Source of the DNA: Virgibacillus sp. SK37 | GTDB lineage: Bacteria > Bacillota > Bacilli > Bacillales > Amphibacillaceae | Length of the DNA stretch: 64,000 nucleotides | Reading direction: 5' to 3' | NCBI RefSeq assembly: GCF_000725285.1 | Contig: NZ_CP007161.1 | Span: 2,766,213-2,830,212 of the forward strand | Part shown: positions 16,491-27,146 of the stretch, one piece after another | How positions within the stretch are numbered: position 1 is the first letter of the stretch | Layout of the letters: the number at the start of each line of letters is the position of its first letter | Translations under genes and position numbers: made by a program | The notes under the pieces: model-generated | Database searches by the model: none | Seen by the model: only the letters and a program-made list of their open reading frames with translations | Told to the model about the DNA's origin: nothing

Positions 16491-18005
16491 ATGGCAAAAC
16501 GCGAACAGTTGGAACGAACGTTAAAACCTCAATGGGTTTGGGCAATTGCATTTGGCTCTGCAGTCGGATGGGGAGCATTTGTTTTACCAGTTGATTGGAT
16601 GTCAATGGCAGGGCCTTTAGGAGTAATACTTGGATTCATGATTGGTGCATTATTAATGATTATTATCGGTGTAAGCTACGGGTTTCTTGTTGAAAAGTTG
16701 CCTGTCTCCGGTGGTGAATTTGCCTACGCTTACTATGGGTTAGGCAGGTATCATGCATTTCTATGTGGTTGGTTTTTAACACTAGGTTATATGTCTATCG
16801 TTGCATTGAATGCTTCTGCTTTAGCACTTTTAGGTAAATTTGTACTGCCTTCCGTTATTGAACAAGGTTTTATGTATAATATTGCAGGCTGGGAAGTTTA
16901 TGCAGGTGAGGTAATTGTCGCCTGTCTTGCATTAATTGTATTTGCTTTTTTAAATATTCGTGGGGCAAGTTTATCGGGATTTTCGCAATATATTTTCTGC
17001 CTTATTCTTATAGTGGGAGTAGTGTTACTAACTATAGGCATGGTATTTCATCCTTCTAGTTCTTTCTCTAATATGCAGCCATTGTTCAAGCCGGGGATTG
17101 GAGCAATATCATCAATTATAGCTATTGTCGCTATTGCGCCATGGGCATATATCGGATTTGACAACATACCGCAAGCTGCGGAAGAATTTAATTTTTCACC
17201 TAAAAAATCGTTCAAATTAATTGTTATTGCCCTTATCTGTGCGGGTCTTACTTACTCTATGACAGTAATGGCAACAGGCGTAGGACAACCTTGGACTGCC
17301 GCCATGGAAGAAGGCTCTGTATGGGGCACAGGAACCATTGTACAAAATGCATTTGGCACTGGTGGATTGGTCTTACTTTCCTTTGCTTTATTAATGGGAG
17401 TTTTTACAGGGTTAAACGGTTTCTATATGACAACAAGCCGTTTACTATTCGCGATGGGCAGAGCCAAAGTATTGCCAAACATCTTCAGTAAATTACATCC
17501 TAAGCACAATACACCACATATAGGTATCATTTTTACACTTGCATTAACCATTATGGCACCGTTTTTCGGTCGTCAAGCTCTGTTATGGGTGGTAGATATG
17601 TCTGCTTTAGGCGTAACAATTGCCTACTTCTATGCGTGTTTTGTCGCCTACAAACTTTTCAAATGGAATGACAAAAAAGTACCAAATGAACGTCCATTTA
17701 TGATTGTAGCTCCTGGAAGAAAGTTTCTATCTTTATTAGGAACGATATGTAGTGCAGCATTTTTCCTTCTTTTAGTTGTACCAGGTTCTCCTGGATTTCT
17801 AAGCCTTCCTTCATGGATTGCACTGTTTGTATGGATCGGGCTTGGCGGTATATTCTTTTTAGTGAGATTCAAAAGTTATCGGGCAGTCCCTAAAGCAGAA
17901 ATGGATCACCTGGTATTGGGAGATTATGTTGATAAAGAGCCTGGGAAAGATTCATCTCAGTTAAAAGATCTAGCCGCAATATCCTCAGTTGAAGACATTA
18001 AATAA
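16491..18005 (+). CDS. APC-superfamily amino acid/amine permease
   Basis: A 504-residue cytoplasmic-membrane carrier with about 12 hydrophobic helices. The first broken helix GSAVGWGAFVLP matches the APC substrate-binding unwound segment, and VSGGEFAYAYYGLG is the conserved loop. A hydrophilic C-terminal tail of about 45 residues follows the last helix. The substrate cannot be read from sequence. The neighbouring PuuD-like hydrolase hints at polyamine or amino acid uptake. The ribosome binding site is AAAGGAG, 11 nt upstream. A perfect terminator follows. Confidence 0.88.
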   Translation: MAKREQLERTLKPQWVWAIAFGSAVGWGAFVLPVDWMSMAGPLGVILGFMIGALLMIIIGVSYGFLVEKLPVSGGEFAYAYYGLGRYHAFLCGWFLTLGYMSIVALNASALALLGKFVLPSVIEQGFMYNIAGWEVYAGEVIVACLALIVFAFLNIRGASLSGFSQYIFCLILIVGVVLLTIGMVFHPSSSFSNMQPLFKPGIGAISSIIAIVAIAPWAYIGFDNIPQAAEEFNFSPKKSFKLIVIALICAGLTYSMTVMATGVGQPWTAAMEEGSVWGTGTIVQNAFGTGGLVLLSFALLMGVFTGLNGFYMTTSRLLFAMGRAKVLPNIFSKLHPKHNTPHIGIIFTLALTIMAPFFGRQALLWVVDMSALGVTIAYFYACFVAYKLFKWNDKKVPNERPFMIVAPGRKFLSLLGTICSAAFFLLLVVPGSPGFLSLPSWIALFVWIGLGGIFFLVRFKSYRAVPKAEMDHLVLGDYVDKEPGKDSSQLKDLAAISSVEDIK

Positions 18006-18018
18006 TTGCATAGCATTT

Positions 18019-18060
18019 ATAAAAGAAGAGTTATCTTATGGATAACTCTTCTTTTATGTG
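18019..18060 (+). terminator. Terminator of the APC permease gene
   Basis: A perfect 17-bp inverted repeat (ATAAAAGAAGAGTTATC and GATAACTCTTCTTTTAT) with a 5-nt loop. The T-rich right arm acts as the tail. Confidence 0.9.
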
Positions 18061-18078
18061 TCCCTAACAATGCGCAGT

Positions 18079-18556
18079 AGGAGTAAACTGCGACGTAACT
18101 TAGAATATAAAGACTGCGTAAATCACCGCTACGGTGAAATATTCCGCTTTCCGCGGGCGGCCTGCAAGCCTCCTCGAACTACACTAACGTTCCGTTCTGT
18201 GGGGTCTCGCTAGTCTCGCTTTTCCCGCAGGAGTCTTCATATTTCCCCTTCGCTAGGATGAGTCAGGAATATCGAAGTTATAATATATTTGTCACAAAAA
18301 AGTTGAGCAAACTCTAAAATTAGATAAAAGTCTATACCAATTGATTGGAATGGAAGATGGCGACTCCTGCCGGAATAGCATGAGCTGAAGACCCTGGACG
18401 AAGCGTAGCGAAGGAAGCGGCTGAAGCCATGCCGGCGGAAAGCGTCCATCTGCAATGCAAAGCAATGGCGTTAAATGCTCTCCGAATCGCATTTATGTAG
18501 CCTTTATATTTTAAAAGACGTCCATTTGCAAACAAACTTACTTCGCAGTATATCTA
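18079..18556 (-). repeat. MITE-like structured repeat, copy 1 (inverted)
   Basis: A 478-nt GC-richer element whose ends are inverted versions of GGATAAACTGCGAACTAACTT. The left end is GAGTAAACTGCGACGTAACTT, and the right end reads CTTACTTCGCAGTATATCT. Inside, module A (18126-18246) and module B (18358-18448) are the reverse complement of those in copies 2 and 4. No open frame has a ribosome binding site. It fills the gap between the permease and the wall amidase. Confidence 0.8.
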
Positions 18557-18676
18557 AACTGTGATATTATCATCTATTATTTCTATACTAAACTAGAAAT
18601 ATTAGAAAGGTAGGTATAAATCTATACTTACTTGGAAACTCTTGTATACTAATAAACTATTTATACAGGAGGAACG

Positions 18677-19654
18677 ATGAACGTGTTAAAAAAATGTATG
18701 TTAAGTAGTTTTATTCTACTATTCTTTTTTACTATTATCCCTGCAGTTCATGCGGCTGAAGGTCAAATGTACCGAGTAAACGTAAATACTATTGAATTGA
18801 AAGAGGCACCAAAGGATGATGCCAGTGTAATAGGTCAATTAATAGAAGGTGATAAACTAACTACATTCGAAAATAATGATGGTTGGGTAAAAACCTTCTA
18901 CCGGGGAGAAGCTGGATGGGTTCATGAAAAGAATTTACAAGCTATCCATCTTAATGCCGAAGGGAAACCCATCCCAGAGGAAAAGTCACCACAATCATAT
19001 AAAGCAATAACTCCTAAAGGAGGGCTGATTAATTTGCCTGCTGAAAGAACAAAGCTAGTCTCACCCAACTTGAAATCAGCCTCCATGGAAATTACTAGGG
19101 GTGAAGAGAATAAATTATCCGGCTATCACTTCATTATAGATGCGGGGCATGGAGGAAAAGATGGGGGTGCATTGGCAAAAAAGATGAAGGAAAAGGACTT
19201 GACATTATCGACAGCTAAACTACTTGCTGAAGAGCTTAAAGAAGAAGGTGCTGACGTTACCCTTTCCCGAACCGATGACACCTACATTTCACTAGATGAT
19301 AGAGCACACATAAGCAATTCAAGTGATGCTGATGCATTTATCAGCATACATTATAATGCAAACAAAAATTCAAAAGCAGCAGGTATCAGTACCTTCTATC
19401 ACTCAAGCAAGCATAGTAAACTAGCAAACAGAATTCAAAGTGCTTTAGTTTTAGCTACGTCTATGAATGATCGCGGTACAAAGCAAGCAAATTATAAAGT
19501 TTTACGAAGTAACAGGAAGCCTGCGCTACTATTGGAGCTTGGGTTTATTACTAACCCAGACGAACTAGAAAAAATTAAGTCGATGACCTATCAACAGAAT
19601 GCTGCTAAAGGGATTGTTGAAGGAATAAAAAGGCATTTTTTAAAGAATGACTAG
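18677..19654 (+). CDS. N-acetylmuramoyl-L-alanine amidase with SH3 domain, secreted
   Basis: 325 residues: signal peptide (1-27, ending VHAAE), a bacterial SH3 domain (about 30-85, YRVNVNTIELKEAP...GWVHEKNL), a linker, and an Amidase_3 zinc hydrolase domain (about 150-320). Zinc and catalytic residues are in IIDAGHGGKDGG, the SIHYNAN histidine and the LLELGF glutamate. It cleaves the amide bond between N-acetylmuramic acid and the stem peptide in the wall. GGAGG lies 6 nt before ATG. It is monocistronic and convergent with xsc. Confidence 0.92.
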   Translation: MNVLKKCMLSSFILLFFFTIIPAVHAAEGQMYRVNVNTIELKEAPKDDASVIGQLIEGDKLTTFENNDGWVKTFYRGEAGWVHEKNLQAIHLNAEGKPIPEEKSPQSYKAITPKGGLINLPAERTKLVSPNLKSASMEITRGEENKLSGYHFIIDAGHGGKDGGALAKKMKEKDLTLSTAKLLAEELKEEGADVTLSRTDDTYISLDDRAHISNSSDADAFISIHYNANKNSKAAGISTFYHSSKHSKLANRIQSALVLATSMNDRGTKQANYKVLRSNRKPALLLELGFITNPDELEKIKSMTYQQNAAKGIVEGIKRHFLKND

Positions 19655-19710
19655 AGGGTTAAGTAAAATAAAAAAAACTTCGCAGCCACTTGAGCTGCGA
19701 AGTCCCTATT

Positions 19711-21486
19711 CTATTTACCCCAAACACCATAATCCAGATGTTTATATTTATCCAACAAACGTGTTGGCATTTTTAATGCATCTCTACGGAATGGTGGTGC
19801 CAATTGTGTTCCATCAACATAAATATTTAAGACAGCTGGCTTTCTTTGCTCCAAGACTTCCTTTACAACAGGACCGATATCCTCTGGCTTTTCAATTGTA
19901 TAGCCAAGTGCCCCCATGGATTTGGCCACTTCCGCAAAATCCGGTGCTTCAATATCTGAACCGATAAAACGATTATCATAATAGTCAACCTGATTTTTCT
20001 TTTCTGCAGCCCATGATTTATTATTAAATACACAAGCAATAACAGGTATGTTCTGTTCGACAGCTGTACTTACTTCATGCAAACTCATTCCCCATGCTCC
20101 ATCACCAATAATTGCTGCAACTGGTGCATCTGGCTCAGCCAATTGAGCGCCTAGTGCTGCAGGATATGCAAATCCTGTATTACCAAAGGTAAGAGCAGCA
20201 ATATGACGACGAGTCTGGTTAAATTTCAAGTATGCATTTGCTGTTGATGATACGTTACCAATATCTGTGGAGATAATTGTATTTTCCGGTAAAGCTTTCG
20301 TTAGCTCAAGCAAAGCGCGCCGTGGGTTAATTGGATCCCCATCTTCCAATGCCAAATCAACGAGCTCCTTTTCCCACTCTTCTTTTCGTTTACTAATTTT
20401 CTGTAAACGCGATGTGTCGGACGTAGTATTTGGCAAATCTTCCTGTAATTTCTTATATAAATCATCTGCTGTTGCTTTGGCATCTCCAATTATCCCTACT
20501 GCTACCGGATGTGTTCTTGCTATATTTCTCGGATTAATATCTACTTGAATAATCTTTGCATTCTTTGGGAAATAATCGATGTCATAGCACGGCAACGTAC
20601 CAAATACGGATAACCGTGTGCCAATTGCTAACACGACATCTGCTTCCTGCAAGGAGTACATTGCAGACTTTGCTCCCATATAACCAATTGGTCCAACAGC
20701 GAGCGGGTGATCTGCAGGGAATGCATCATTGTGCATATATGATACAGCAACAGGAGCAGTCAAATGCTCTGCAATCTTTGCTACCGTATCCACGCCGTCT
20801 GCATCAACAGCGCCACGCCCTGAGATAATAACCGGTTTTTCAGCATTTTTCAAAAGTGAAACTGCTTCTTCAATTGCTGCCGGATCTCCACTGCCTCGCT
20901 TATCTGTACGGTACTGACTTGGTTCCAAAATATAATCTTCCAACTCACCGTAGAATAAATCTCTCGGAATATCATACAGTACTGGTCCTCTTTCAGCATA
21001 AGCTATACGAAAAGCTGTACGAAGGCAATCTGCCACACGACTCTTATGTGTAACACGTACCGTTTCCTTCGTTATATCTTCAAAAATAGAAACTTGGTTT
21101 GCTTCTTGGAACCCATCCCATCCAATTGTAGGAGTACCTGCAGATGGAGAAATCACTACCATTGGTGTATGAGCTTGGTTTGCTGCCGCAACAGATGTGA
21201 CCATGTTTGTGATACCAGGCCCATTTTGACCTATTACAACACCAGCTGTACCGGAAACACGCGTATACGCATCGGCCATATGTGCTGCGCTCTGCTCATG
21301 TCGAACAGGTAGAAAACGGATTCCTGCTGTTGGGAACAAATCTAACATATCCATGAATGCAGAACCTACAATACCGTATACCTCTTTCACGTTTTCTTGT
21401 ACTAGTGTTTCAACTATCGCCTCACTAGGGGTCATTTTCACCTTTTTATTTACTGCTGCTTTTACTTCTGTTTGTTGTTTTGCCAT
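19711..21486 (-). CDS. xsc: Sulfoacetaldehyde acetyltransferase
   Basis: A 591-residue TPP-dependent enzyme. It turns sulfoacetaldehyde and phosphate into acetyl phosphate and sulfite, the carbon-sulfur bond-breaking step of taurine degradation. The Xsc-type start [11 protein letters not shown] (18-28) is present, with GIVGSAFMD, the TPP-activating Glu64 in [13 protein letters not shown], the TPP pocket GDGAWGMS...FNNKSW and the C-terminal [15 protein letters not shown] tail. These separate it from acetolactate synthase. AAAGGAGG precedes the start. It is the last gene of ald-tpa-lysR-xsc. No phosphotransacetylase is in the window. Confidence 0.92.
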   Translation of the reverse strand: MAKQQTEVKAAVNKKVKMTPSEAIVETLVQENVKEVYGIVGSAFMDMLDLFPTAGIRFLPVRHEQSAAHMADAYTRVSGTAGVVIGQNGPGITNMVTSVAAANQAHTPMVVISPSAGTPTIGWDGFQEANQVSIFEDITKETVRVTHKSRVADCLRTAFRIAYAERGPVLYDIPRDLFYGELEDYILEPSQYRTDKRGSGDPAAIEEAVSLLKNAEKPVIISGRGAVDADGVDTVAKIAEHLTAPVAVSYMHNDAFPADHPLAVGPIGYMGAKSAMYSLQEADVVLAIGTRLSVFGTLPCYDIDYFPKNAKIIQVDINPRNIARTHPVAVGIIGDAKATADDLYKKLQEDLPNTTSDTSRLQKISKRKEEWEKELVDLALEDGDPINPRRALLELTKALPENTIISTDIGNVSSTANAYLKFNQTRRHIAALTFGNTGFAYPAALGAQLAEPDAPVAAIIGDGAWGMSLHEVSTAVEQNIPVIACVFNNKSWAAEKKNQVDYYDNRFIGSDIEAPDFAEVAKSMGALGYTIEKPEDIGPVVKEVLEQRKPAVLNIYVDGTQLAPPFRRDALKMPTRLLDKYKHLDYGVWGK

Positions 21487-21546
21487 TTCAAATTCCTCCT
21501 TTGTTAAACATATAGACTCTCTTTGAGCTGTGGCTTTAGCAACTGA

Positions 21547-22458
21547 TTAGCAAACCACCCTATCCTCTTTTCCATTCATTTGTTTCAATTCATCTATAAA
21601 TAGGTCTACAGTAGATTTAAGCACTTGATCTTTTCGAAAAGCTATATAGAAATAACGATAAAAAGATAAGTTTTTTATTGGATAGGATGTTAATAAATTT
21701 AATTGTTTCTCCTTCACAATTGCATTTTGCGATATAATGGAGACCCCCAGTCCTGATTCTACTGCAGATTTAATTGCTTCCGTGCTTCCCAGTTCCATTA
21801 CTACGTTTAGGTCATCCATGGTGATCCCTGCCTGCTTAAGATATTGATTAACAACCGCTCTTGTTCCCGATCCTCTTTCCCGAGTGATGAGAGGCACGTT
21901 TTTTAATTGTTCTAAAGTAATATCATCTTCATTGTCGAAATAATTTGGTGCAGCAATTAAAATAAGCTCATCTTCCAAGAAAGGTTCAATCATAATCTGT
22001 GGATCATCCATCGGCGTCTCAATTAATCCTACATCGATTAACTGATCTTTTATATGGGTCACAATTCGATCTGAGTTGGAAATCTCCATCCGCATTTGAA
22101 TAAGTGGATATAAATCTTTGAACTTCTTTAAAAATGATGGGAGAATATACTCTCCAATTGTAAAGCTGCAACCAATTCCAAGTTCTCCATAGGTCGTTTC
22201 CTCAATATCCTGGATTTCCTTCTTTGCAAGGTCACTAAGACGGACAATTTCTTTAGCATGATGGAGAAGAATTTTAGCTGACTGTGTCATCTTCACCTTT
22301 TTTGTCGTTCTTTCAAATAGCTTTGTATTTAATTCCTCTTCCAATGCTTTCACCTGTGAAGTAATTGTGGGCTGAGTTACAAAAAGAATTCTTGCAGCCT
22401 CGGAAAAGCTTTTCTTTTCCGCTACCGCAATAAATGTTTTTAAACGTTCGTAATTCAA
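21547..22458 (-). CDS. LysR-family transcriptional regulator
   Basis: 303 residues: N-terminal winged helix-turn-helix (about 1-60, FSEAARILFVTQPTITSQVKALEEEL) and a substrate-binding-type effector domain resembling CysL/CbbR regulators. It is embedded between tpa (37 nt upstream) and xsc (60 nt downstream), so it very probably senses an intermediate of taurine or sulfite metabolism and controls this operon. The effector is not known. Confidence 0.88.
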   Translation of the reverse strand: MNYERLKTFIAVAEKKSFSEAARILFVTQPTITSQVKALEEELNTKLFERTTKKVKMTQSAKILLHHAKEIVRLSDLAKKEIQDIEETTYGELGIGCSFTIGEYILPSFLKKFKDLYPLIQMRMEISNSDRIVTHIKDQLIDVGLIETPMDDPQIMIEPFLEDELILIAAPNYFDNEDDITLEQLKNVPLITRERGSGTRAVVNQYLKQAGITMDDLNVVMELGSTEAIKSAVESGLGVSIISQNAIVKEKQLNLLTSYPIKNLSFYRYFYIAFRKDQVLKSTVDLFIDELKQMNGKEDRVVC

Positions 22459-22495
22459 GTGAAACCCGTCCCTTCAGCTTACCTTTAACTCATCG

Positions 22496-23854
22496 CTAAA
22501 TGTTTCGAATTACCGATTGTACAGTTTCGACAAGAAAATCCAAGTCTTCTTCTGTGCTAGTTAATGGAGGCGCAACAATAATAACGTTATTTTGACCTGG
22601 AACGGTATCGCCATTTCTTCCAATAATTAAACCTTTTGCTTTACAAGCTCCTACAATTTCATTCATTTTTGCATCGTCCAGTGGCCTCTTGGAATCTTTG
22701 TCTGTCACCATCTCTAAACCGAGTAAAAAGCCAACTTGGCGAACTTCTCCAACATTTTCATGGTTAATAAGGTCGTGTAGTTTTCCAAGTTTTGTTTTAC
22801 CTAGTTCGCGCACCCGTTCCACTAAATTCTCTCTTTCAATGATCTCAATGTTTTTCAGTGCTACCGCGCATGCTGCCGGGTGTCCACCATATGTGGATAC
22901 ATGACGAAAATGATTGTCTTTACCTGCTTCTTTAAATGCTTCATAGATGTCTGATTTAACAGCTGTGGCTCCTAGAGGCAGGTACCCACTTGTTAATCCT
23001 TTTGCCATTGTCACGATATCAGGCTGAACACCTTCCGCATGTTTGAAACCAAACATTTCACCTGTTCGGCCATAGCCTGATACAACTTCATCCATAATCA
23101 GTAAGACATTGTAGCGTTTACATATTTCAGCAATTCGCTGAATGTATTTCATTGATGGAATAATTACCCCGCCACCAGAAATAAACGGTTCCATAATAAA
23201 TGCTGCTACGGTTTCTTCCCCTTCCCAATTAATCATTTCTTCAACTAACTGGGCAGCTTTCAAATCGGATTCTTCCGGCTCTCCTCCAAAAATCGAACGA
23301 TAACTATAGGGTGGATACACATGTAAAAATCCCGGCATTCCTGGGTCATACTTTACCCTGCGGTTTGCCTGTGCAGTAGCACTTAATGCACCTAGCGTAG
23401 AGCCATGGTATGCACGGTAGCGTGAAATAAATTTATACTTACCAGGATTTCCTGTTTGATTATGATACTGCCTAACAATCTTAAATGCAGTCTCATTCGC
23501 TTCCGAACCACTATTGGAAAAGAACGTCTGATAATCCGCTCCCAACAACTCACTAATTTTGCTTGCTAATTTAATTGCAGGCTGGTGACTCATTGTTAGA
23601 GGAAAATAAGAGAGATTTTTCATTTGCTCTGCTGCTGCGTCTACAATTTCTTGTTGTCCATGCCCCAAATTTAAACACCACAGACCAGATACGCCATCCA
23701 AGTATTTATTTCCTGCCTCGTCAGTGAACCATGCGCCTTCTCCCTTTGCCGCTACTGTTTGCAGTGCATCCGGATTAAACCGATGCATCGCATTCCATAA
23801 ACGTGGGGACTCGACCCCTACTCCTGTGTTCATTTCGGATTCTGTCTTCATCAT
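22496..23854 (-). CDS. tpa: Class III aminotransferase, probable taurine:pyruvate aminotransferase
   Basis: About 452 residues, PLP-dependent fold type I. Seen: FFSNSGSEANETAFK, YHGSTLGALSAT, the Asp of IMDEVVSGYGRTG and the PLP lysine in TMAKGLTSGYLP. Class III enzymes include omega-amino acid transaminases. The taurine role is inferred from the ald and xsc neighbours. It would give sulfoacetaldehyde and alanine from taurine and pyruvate. The ATG at 23854 follows GGAGG at 5 nt; an ATG at 23866 overlaps that site. Confidence 0.85.
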   Translation of the reverse strand: MMKTESEMNTGVGVESPRLWNAMHRFNPDALQTVAAKGEGAWFTDEAGNKYLDGVSGLWCLNLGHGQQEIVDAAAEQMKNLSYFPLTMSHQPAIKLASKISELLGADYQTFFSNSGSEANETAFKIVRQYHNQTGNPGKYKFISRYRAYHGSTLGALSATAQANRRVKYDPGMPGFLHVYPPYSYRSIFGGEPEESDLKAAQLVEEMINWEGEETVAAFIMEPFISGGGVIIPSMKYIQRIAEICKRYNVLLIMDEVVSGYGRTGEMFGFKHAEGVQPDIVTMAKGLTSGYLPLGATAVKSDIYEAFKEAGKDNHFRHVSTYGGHPAACAVALKNIEIIERENLVERVRELGKTKLGKLHDLINHENVGEVRQVGFLLGLEMVTDKDSKRPLDDAKMNEIVGACKAKGLIIGRNGDTVPGQNNVIIVAPPLTSTEEDLDFLVETVQSVIRNI

Positions 23855-23893
23855 TAACTCCTCCATTCCCGTAAAATGATAAAAAACAATTCT

Positions 23894-25027
23894 TTAATAC
23901 GATGCAACTGGCTTTGTCAAGGCTTCAGCAAGCGGAGTGTATTCTTTGGTGAAAGCATTGGCAATTGTTTCATGCGTAATCATGCCTGCATGCGTATTAA
24001 CACCTTTGGCAAATGCCGGATTTGCTTCGATTGCTTTCTTAAATCCTTTATTCGCTAGAAACACACCAAATTGACTTGTATTATTCGTTAGAGATAAAGT
24101 GGCTGTCCGTGCTACCGCTCCTGGCATATTCGCCACAGCATAATGAAGCACTCCATGTTTCTTATAGATTGGGTCATCATGAGTCGTTACACGATCGATT
24201 GTCTCAATAGAACCTCCCTGGTCAACTGCCACATCAATAATGACTGAACCTGGCATCATTTCTTTCACCATTTCTTCTGATACAAGCTGTGGCGCCTTTG
24301 CCCCAGGGATAAGCACAGCCCCAACCAGTAGATCTGCTTCTTTTACCGCGTTTTTAATATTAAGGGGATTCGACATTAATGTTGTCACAGCTCCGCCAAA
24401 TAGATCGTCAAGCTCTCGAAGCCTATTGGCATTAATGTCAATGATAGTCACCTTTGCTCGTAATCCAAGCGCCATTTTTGCTGCATTGGTCCCAACGGCT
24501 CCGCCTCCGATAATAACTACATTTCCTGGTTGAACTCCAGGAACACCGCCTAAGAGTATTCCCTTTCCACCTTTAACATTTTCTAAATATTGTGCCCCTA
24601 TCTGGACAGCCATTCTTCCCGCTATCTCACTCATCGGGGCTAATAATGGCAATGATCTATCACTGTTTTGGATTGTTTCATAAGCAATTGCTGTCACTTT
24701 CTTCTTAAGTAGCTGTTCGGTTAATTCAGGTTCTGCTGCAAGATGAAGATATGTGAATAGAATAAGTCCTTCACGCAAGTATTGAAATTCTTGAGGTTGA
24801 GGTTCCTTTACTTTCATTACCATTTCAGCAGCCCACGCTTCTGCCGCTGTGGATACAATAATTGCACCAGCAGCTTTATATTCCTCATTAAGGAAACCGC
24901 TTTCATTTCCTGCAGAACTTTCAATTAGGACTGTGTGCCCGGCATTAACAAACGCAGTTACACCTGATGGAGTGAGAGCAACCCGCCGTTCGTTATTTTT
25001 TACCTCACGCGGAACACCAACGATCAT
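23894..25027 (-). CDS. ald: Alanine dehydrogenase
   Basis: 377 residues, the usual length. Seen: [16 protein letters not shown] at the N terminus, the nucleotide-binding [19 protein letters not shown] (about 170-190) and the C-terminal [13 protein letters not shown]. It oxidises L-alanine to pyruvate and ammonium with NAD. In this operon it regenerates the pyruvate consumed by the aminotransferase and releases taurine nitrogen. It is the first gene of the ald-tpa-lysR-xsc run, with only 39 nt to tpa. Confidence 0.94.
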   Translation of the reverse strand: MIVGVPREVKNNERRVALTPSGVTAFVNAGHTVLIESSAGNESGFLNEEYKAAGAIIVSTAAEAWAAEMVMKVKEPQPQEFQYLREGLILFTYLHLAAEPELTEQLLKKKVTAIAYETIQNSDRSLPLLAPMSEIAGRMAVQIGAQYLENVKGGKGILLGGVPGVQPGNVVIIGGGAVGTNAAKMALGLRAKVTIIDINANRLRELDDLFGGAVTTLMSNPLNIKNAVKEADLLVGAVLIPGAKAPQLVSEEMVKEMMPGSVIIDVAVDQGGSIETIDRVTTHDDPIYKKHGVLHYAVANMPGAVARTATLSLTNNTSQFGVFLANKGFKKAIEANPAFAKGVNTHAGMITHETIANAFTKEYTPLAEALTKPVASY

Positions 25028-25244
25028 ATAAATCCCTCCTACACTCTTAATTAACCACTACAATAAAACTTCCAAGCTATGCTTACATCGTGACGTCCGT
25101 ACCAGTTATGTTGTAGTAGATTACTTAAAGTATATGTGAAGGTTAAAAACATTTCAATATATTTTATAAATTCTAACATTTAAAAATATAATAAGATATA
25201 TAAAAATCCTTTATGAATGTTTTACATGCTCTGGATTCTCATGC

Positions 25245-25970
25245 TCAAGAGCCAAATTTTCTCGAAAGATTAATTTTAAAATTATACATATCGCTTCTGT
25301 AAAAAGCCTCTTCTATTTCAATTACCTCTCGGGTCGGCCCTTTTATAATGCGTTCTGCAATTAATGCTTGACCATGAGCTGGAATCTTTAAATATTGCTT
25401 GTCTTCTTCAAATAGCTCACCACTGCGGATCGTCTGAGACGCTTCTGCAAAGTGCATGCCTAGTTCATCTTCCAGTAAGTCATATATAGTTGCCTTATCC
25501 AAGTCATGTTCTATGAGTTTTTCTCCAATACTGACAGGATAATAATGTCTCTCTATTCCGATGGCAATATCATCGGCATAGCGGAGTCGTTTTATAAAAT
25601 AAGCTTCAGAAAATCCTGCTTTTTCTTGAATGTAGGCAGGGGGTATTGTTCTGTAATGTGTAATTAACTTAGCTCCTGGTCTCATTCCCATTTGAAAAAT
25701 TGTTTCGGTAGTACTGCTTAAATTTCCAAGCCATTCATGAATGGGTTTAAAAGATACAAACGTTCCTTTTCCATGTCTTTTCTCTAAAACGCCTTCACGT
25801 ACCAACAAATTTATTGCTTCACGGACGGTACTTCTACTCACATTATATTCTTCCATAAATTGTCGTTCACTAGGAATTTGATTGGCAAATACCCCATTGC
25901 TTATTTTATATTCAATAATTGATTTTAGTTGAATATGGAGTGGTAATGAACTATTAAAGTCAAGTTTCAC
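25245..25970 (-). CDS. GntR/HutC-family regulator
   Basis: 241 residues: GntR winged helix (about 5-70, PSERQFMEEYNVSRSTVREAINLLVREGVLEKRHGKGTFV) and a UTRA effector domain. It is transcribed in the same direction as ald, 217 nt upstream, and divergently from the yitT-like gene. It probably represses the taurine operon, its own gene, or both. The ligand is unknown. Confidence 0.88.
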   Translation of the reverse strand: MKLDFNSSLPLHIQLKSIIEYKISNGVFANQIPSERQFMEEYNVSRSTVREAINLLVREGVLEKRHGKGTFVSFKPIHEWLGNLSSTTETIFQMGMRPGAKLITHYRTIPPAYIQEKAGFSEAYFIKRLRYADDIAIGIERHYYPVSIGEKLIEHDLDKATIYDLLEDELGMHFAEASQTIRSGELFEEDKQYLKIPAHGQALIAERIIKGPTREVIEIEEAFYRSDMYNFKINLSRKFGS

Positions 25971-26089
25971 CTAATTTTCCTCCTAATTGTGTAATTATCT
26001 GTTATTCTAGCAAATAATAGAGAAAATAGTAATTTTTCTATAAAATATTTAGCATATTTTAAAAGTACTTACACTTTATAGTGTTACGT

Positions 26090-26118
26090 TTGACTGGCTC
26101 CCTAAAGGTTCATATAAT
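26090..26118 (+). promoter_or_regulatory. Sigma-A promoter of the YitT-family gene
   Basis: TTGACT (26090-26095), 17 nt, TATAAT (26113-26118). A small palindrome (TTACACTttatAGTGTTA, 26069-26086) lies just upstream of the -35 box and could be an operator. Confidence 0.65.
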
Positions 26119-26204
26119 AGATGAATTCTCATTTAATGTAGAATATATTATTTTTCACAGTTTTATGTTTTTAGTGTAGAATATGTCACGTAGGAGGTCG
26201 ATTT

Positions 26205-27041
26205 ATGCAAAAAATAATGAAAGACATGTTTCTTATTGTTTCAGGTTCGTTAATATTTGCACTCGGGATTAATTATTTTGCAATACCAAATAACCTTTCT
26301 GAAGGTGGAATTATTGGTATATCCATTGTTACCTATTATCTCTTTGAATGGTCTCCAGGTCTGGTAAACTTTGTAATTAACGCGATTCTGTTGATCGTAG
26401 GTTATCGATTTTTTGATCATCGTGTGATGATCTATACCATTATTGCAATTATCTTTTCCTCAGGATTCCTCCACTTCACCTCTGGCATTGGCAGTGAAAT
26501 AAATGGAGACACACTGTTAGCAGCTCTTTTTGCAGGTGGTACGGTAGGTCTTGGCCTTGGTATGATCTTCCGTACTGGCGGGACATCTGGTGGAACGGCC
26601 ATTATTGTTCGCATACTAAGCAGGTTCTTAGGTTGGAGCATGGGAAAAGGAATGCTCGTTATCGATATTCTCGTAATTGCAGGTTCTGCTTTTGTAATTG
26701 GTCAGGAAAAAGCAATGTATACACTGATTGCTGTTTATATTGGAGCTAAAGTTATTGATGTCGTTGTTGAAGGTGCAAATGAACGAACTTCGGTATTAAT
26801 TATTTCTAAGTATCCTGATAGAGTATTAGAAGCCGTTACGCAAAATATGGCCAGAGGAATTACAATTCTGGAAGGTAGAGGCGGTTATACAAATCGGAAT
26901 AAAGAAGTATTATATCTTGTTATCAATAAACAGGAGATTGTCCGGTTCAGAAAAATTATCGAAGAAATTGATGAAGATGCCTATGTTACCGTGCATACCG
27001 TTCAGGAAATATTGCGAAAAGGTTATAAAGGAGCTAAATAG
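26205..27041 (+). CDS. YitT-family membrane protein
   Basis: 278 residues: about five to six N-terminal membrane helices (YitT/DUF161 domain, with the glycine-rich GLGMIFRTGGTSGGTAII) and a C-terminal cytosolic DUF2179 domain (about 195-275, GITILEGRGGYTNRNKEVLYLVI). Bacillus genomes carry several of these; their transport role is not established. AGGAGGT is 7 nt upstream. It stands alone between the regulator and the ABC importer. Confidence 0.88.
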   Translation: MQKIMKDMFLIVSGSLIFALGINYFAIPNNLSEGGIIGISIVTYYLFEWSPGLVNFVINAILLIVGYRFFDHRVMIYTIIAIIFSSGFLHFTSGIGSEINGDTLLAALFAGGTVGLGLGMIFRTGGTSGGTAIIVRILSRFLGWSMGKGMLVIDILVIAGSAFVIGQEKAMYTLIAVYIGAKVIDVVVEGANERTSVLIISKYPDRVLEAVTQNMARGITILEGRGGYTNRNKEVLYLVINKQEIVRFRKIIEEIDEDAYVTVHTVQEILRKGYKGAK

Positions 27042-27146
27042 GGTAATGGGTGAATCAGTACAGTGAGCTGCATGTTTTGTCTATAAGTGGATAAAAGCAT
27101 GCAGCTCTCCTATTAGTCTATTTAACTTGTCCGCATAAGAAGCTTT

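Noticed and set aside
18237-18535. Three overlapping frames in repeat copy 1
   Set aside because: They arise from GC-rich repeat modules without stop codons. Similar frames occur in copy 4 (60295-60585) and none has a ribosome binding site.
18079-18556. Insertion sequence
   Set aside because: None of the four repeats carries a transposase frame; non-autonomous element is the better description.
19711-21486. Acetolactate synthase
   Set aside because: The start MTPSEA, the GSAFMD segment and the PPFRRDA tail are Xsc features, and tpa and ald are in the same operon.
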